The position numbers and the translations under genes are program-made. Below the pieces are notes generated by a model. The model was not told the DNA's origin. It saw nothing but the letters and a program-made list of their open reading frames with translations, and did not search any database. From positions 1-17,322 of the forward strand of contig DPHE01000092.1 of NCBI GenBank assembly GCA_003521815.1: a stretch of DNA of 17,322 nucleotides. The letters run 5' to 3'. How positions within the stretch are numbered: the first letter of the stretch is position 1; every line of letters starts with the position of its first letter. Shown one piece after another: positions 15,852 through 17,322 of the stretch. This DNA is from Colwellia sp. (GTDB lineage Bacteria; Pseudomonadota; Gammaproteobacteria; Enterobacterales; Alteromonadaceae).

Positions 15852-16625
15852 ATGATTAAAAGTCGGTATAGCACAGTTGAATCCCTAAAAATTATGGGGC
15901 GCGCTTCCAAACAGATGATGGGGCCAAACATCGAGATATTACTGTGGAATGTTTTTAAATGCAGGAAAAAGGGATGGCAAGAAGATTTTATAACTCTTAT
16001 TTGTGACAAAGATTTAATTCTTTTGCAGGAAGCCATTATAAATTCACCCTTCGACATCCATTTTAACAAATCGTTACAACATCAATGGATTATGGCGCGC
16101 AGCTTCAGGAATATACAAACCAACATTGAAACTGGTGTTAAAACTGGATCTACTGTTGCGGCAAAAAAACATTTTTTTTCAGCGTCAATCCACAGCGAAC
16201 CCATCACAAAAACAAAAAAAATGTTGCTGGCAACCCTATATCCATTACATAACCTTGAGCAATCATTGCTCGTTGTAAATTCTCATATTATCAATTTTGT
16301 TTCTTTCGAAAAATTCAGAGCACACCTAGATCAAGTTTTTAAAACGTTAGAACATCATGATGGGCCCATATTATTAGCAGGTGATTTCAACACATGGAAT
16401 GGGAAACGATTTAAATATTTTCATAAGCGTGCCCTATCATTTTCGTTAGACGAAGTACAAATGATGCGTCAACCAAGGCTAAATCATTTATTACAGCATC
16501 TTGACCATATATATTGTCGCGGATTAGAGGTAGTCAATGCCCACGTACATACACATATTCACTCTTCTGATCACTACCCAATTAGCTTGTCTTTACGTAC
16601 ATTAAATCCAACTAGAATAAAATAA
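15852..16625 (+). CDS. Endonuclease/exonuclease/phosphatase (EEP) family protein
   Basis: A 257-residue metal-dependent phosphoesterase of the DNase I/exonuclease III/sphingomyelinase superfamily. Visible catalytic motifs are Asn33 (LLWNVFK), Glu60 (LLQEA, metal ligand), His145 (VVNSHI), Asp178 and Asn180 (AGDFNTW), and Asp240-His241 (SSDHYPI), so the active site looks complete. No signal peptide or membrane helix is apparent. The substrate cannot be told from sequence; the adjacent cardiolipin synthase-like gene favours a phospholipid or its headgroup over DNA (inference from the E. coli ybhP-clsB arrangement). AGGCGG lies about nine bases before the ATG. Later in-frame ATGs around codons 15-23 could also be used, because the EEP fold begins near residue 26. 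Confidence 0.88.
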   Translation: MIKSRYSTVESLKIMGRASKQMMGPNIEILLWNVFKCRKKGWQEDFITLICDKDLILLQEAIINSPFDIHFNKSLQHQWIMARSFRNIQTNIETGVKTGSTVAAKKHFFSASIHSEPITKTKKMLLATLYPLHNLEQSLLVVNSHIINFVSFEKFRAHLDQVFKTLEHHDGPILLAGDFNTWNGKRFKYFHKRALSFSLDEVQMMRQPRLNHLLQHLDHIYCRGLEVVNAHVHTHIHSSDHYPISLSLRTLNPTRIK

Positions 16626-16896
16626 CGTCATTACTTTTACCCTAATCCATTTATTAAATTCTCAATCATAGACATCCTACAACTACTTGTCTTCAACGAA
16701 TGTTGGCCAGACCTGAAACAAGTTATTAATAATACTATGACACAATAGAAATAGAGCCTGGTTTGATTAGAATATTGAGATATATTAAGGACTAATATCT
16801 AATGCTCTCGCCGCTAAAGCGCCCTTCTGTAAGCCAATAAAAGACTATTGCAAATTAATAATAAAACCAAATCACATGACTAATGAGAATAAAAAC

Positions 16897-16910
16897 CTGA
16901 TAAAAATCAG
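16897..16910 (+). promoter_or_regulatory. Upstream FNR-type dyad (distal)
   Basis: CTGATAAAAATCAG is a perfect dyad except for its central A4 and matches the sites before focA/fdhA and lon. It lies 59 bp upstream, centre to centre, of a second copy. Relative to the start predicted from the proximal site it is at about -100.5, a position suited to an auxiliary bound activator. Confidence 0.5.
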
Positions 16911-16955
16911 AGAAATACAAGTCAATAAACATAAAAAAAATTGTTATTCATCCTT

Positions 16956-17004
16956 CTGATATTAGTCAGTTACTCAGCTGCTATTCACCTTATACCATGT
17001 CCTC
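16956..17004 (+). promoter_or_regulatory. Proximal FNR-type dyad and promoter of the exported protein gene
   Basis: CTGATATTAGTCAG lies at 16956-16969. With its centre (16962.5) at -41.5 the start would be 17004; TATACC at 16991-16996 lies one base off the ideal -10 position and matches four of six bases. The leader to the ATG at 17107 would be about 103 nt. Confidence 0.45.
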
Positions 17005-17106
17005 AGGTTTGAAAGGTTAATTAACGGGAGAGAGTATCGACTAAAAAAGTTGCAATTAATTATGAATATATTTGGGTATATAACTTGAAGGATAAGGAAA
17101 TCAACT

Positions 17107-17322
17107 ATGACAACAATACGAATACATTCACGCTCACTGTTAATCAGTGCCGCATTAGCGGCAAGTACCTCTCTGCTTTCATTGGGGGCTCATGCAGGAA
17201 TAGTGTACAACGGTTACGCAGACATTGAATACTGTCTAAATAGTGTGACCTCAGTGACTGGGTCAAATAACGGTAACAATCCAGGGGCTTGCCAGAGTAA
17301 TGGCAGCGGCAGCGGGAATGGC
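17107..17322 (+). CDS. Exported Asn/Gly/Ser-rich protein, partial (runs off the window)
   Basis: The first 72 codons are present and the 3' end is beyond the window. AAGGA about eight bases before the ATG supports the start. Residues 1 to about 30 form a Sec signal peptide: basic MTTIRIHSR, a hydrophobic core, then 'SLGAHA' with likely cleavage before GIVYNGYAD. The mature part has two cysteines (in 'EYCLNS' and 'GACQSN') and turns into low-complexity Asn/Gly/Ser sequence at the edge. I do not recognise a family. Base composition becomes visibly more GC-rich in the low-complexity segment than in the neighbouring genes. Two FNR-type dyads lie upstream. It could be a surface, matrix or secreted protein; the remaining sequence would decide. 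Confidence 0.75.
   Translation, partial: MTTIRIHSRSLLISAALAASTSLLSLGAHAGIVYNGYADIEYCLNSVTSVTGSNNGNNPGACQSNGSGSGNG

Larger units (their letters stand above)
16626..17106. other. 481-bp gap upstream of the exported protein gene
   Basis: No ORF with coding character was found. The right half holds two FNR-type dyads and the promoter and leader of the next gene. I see no clear terminator for the EEP-family gene. A weak inverted repeat, AGATAT/ATATCT, near 16780 has no evident role. Confidence 0.5.

Overview
The window is AT-rich bacterial chromosome with dense single-copy genes. The protein families (FNT formate channel, Cys-type molybdenum formate dehydrogenase, Lon, Hsp20, NarL-type regulator, ClsA-type phospholipase D, DUF1614, phasin) point to a metabolically versatile Gammaproteobacterium that probably makes polyhydroxyalkanoate granules. 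I cannot name a genus from the sequence alone. No tRNA, rRNA, IS element, phage gene or CRISPR array was seen.

Layout. A phasin-like gene (minus strand) with a strong terminator opens the window. Next is a minus-strand pair, a P2-type cation ATPase and an upstream formate/nitrite channel. Divergent from this pair is a tightly overlapping three-gene operon: a formate dehydrogenase catalytic subunit with a beta and a gamma subunit of the sulfhydrogenase/anaerobic sulfite reductase type (Fe-S relay, then FAD/NAD(P)/2Fe-2S reductase). An Hsp20 gene and a convergent lon gene follow, separated by a hairpin. An orphan NarL/FixJ response regulator, a DUF1614 membrane protein, a cardiolipin synthase-like phospholipase D and an endonuclease/exonuclease/phosphatase-family protein come next, all on plus. 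The window ends inside a gene for an exported Asn/Gly/Ser-rich protein.

Unifying signal. Six copies of a 14-bp dyad, C-TGAY-N4-RTCA-G (one copy with G first), lie only in gaps upstream of genes: before the phasin, between focA and the formate dehydrogenase, before hsp20, before lon, and twice before the exported protein. The form TGA-N6-TCA is that of the FNR/ANR/DNR branch of the CRP-FNR family, but the outer TT...AA pair is replaced by CT...AG. For phasin, lon and hsp20 a -10-like hexamer lies exactly where a class II site centred at -41.5 requires it. For focA a TATTAT lies exactly where a site at -61.5 requires it. I infer that this is a co-regulated low-oxygen/redox-stress island: formate import and oxidation to NAD(P)H, cation pumping, protein quality control, granule cover protein and an exported product. 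Envelope-lipid genes are neighbours without a visible site. The regulator itself is not in the window.
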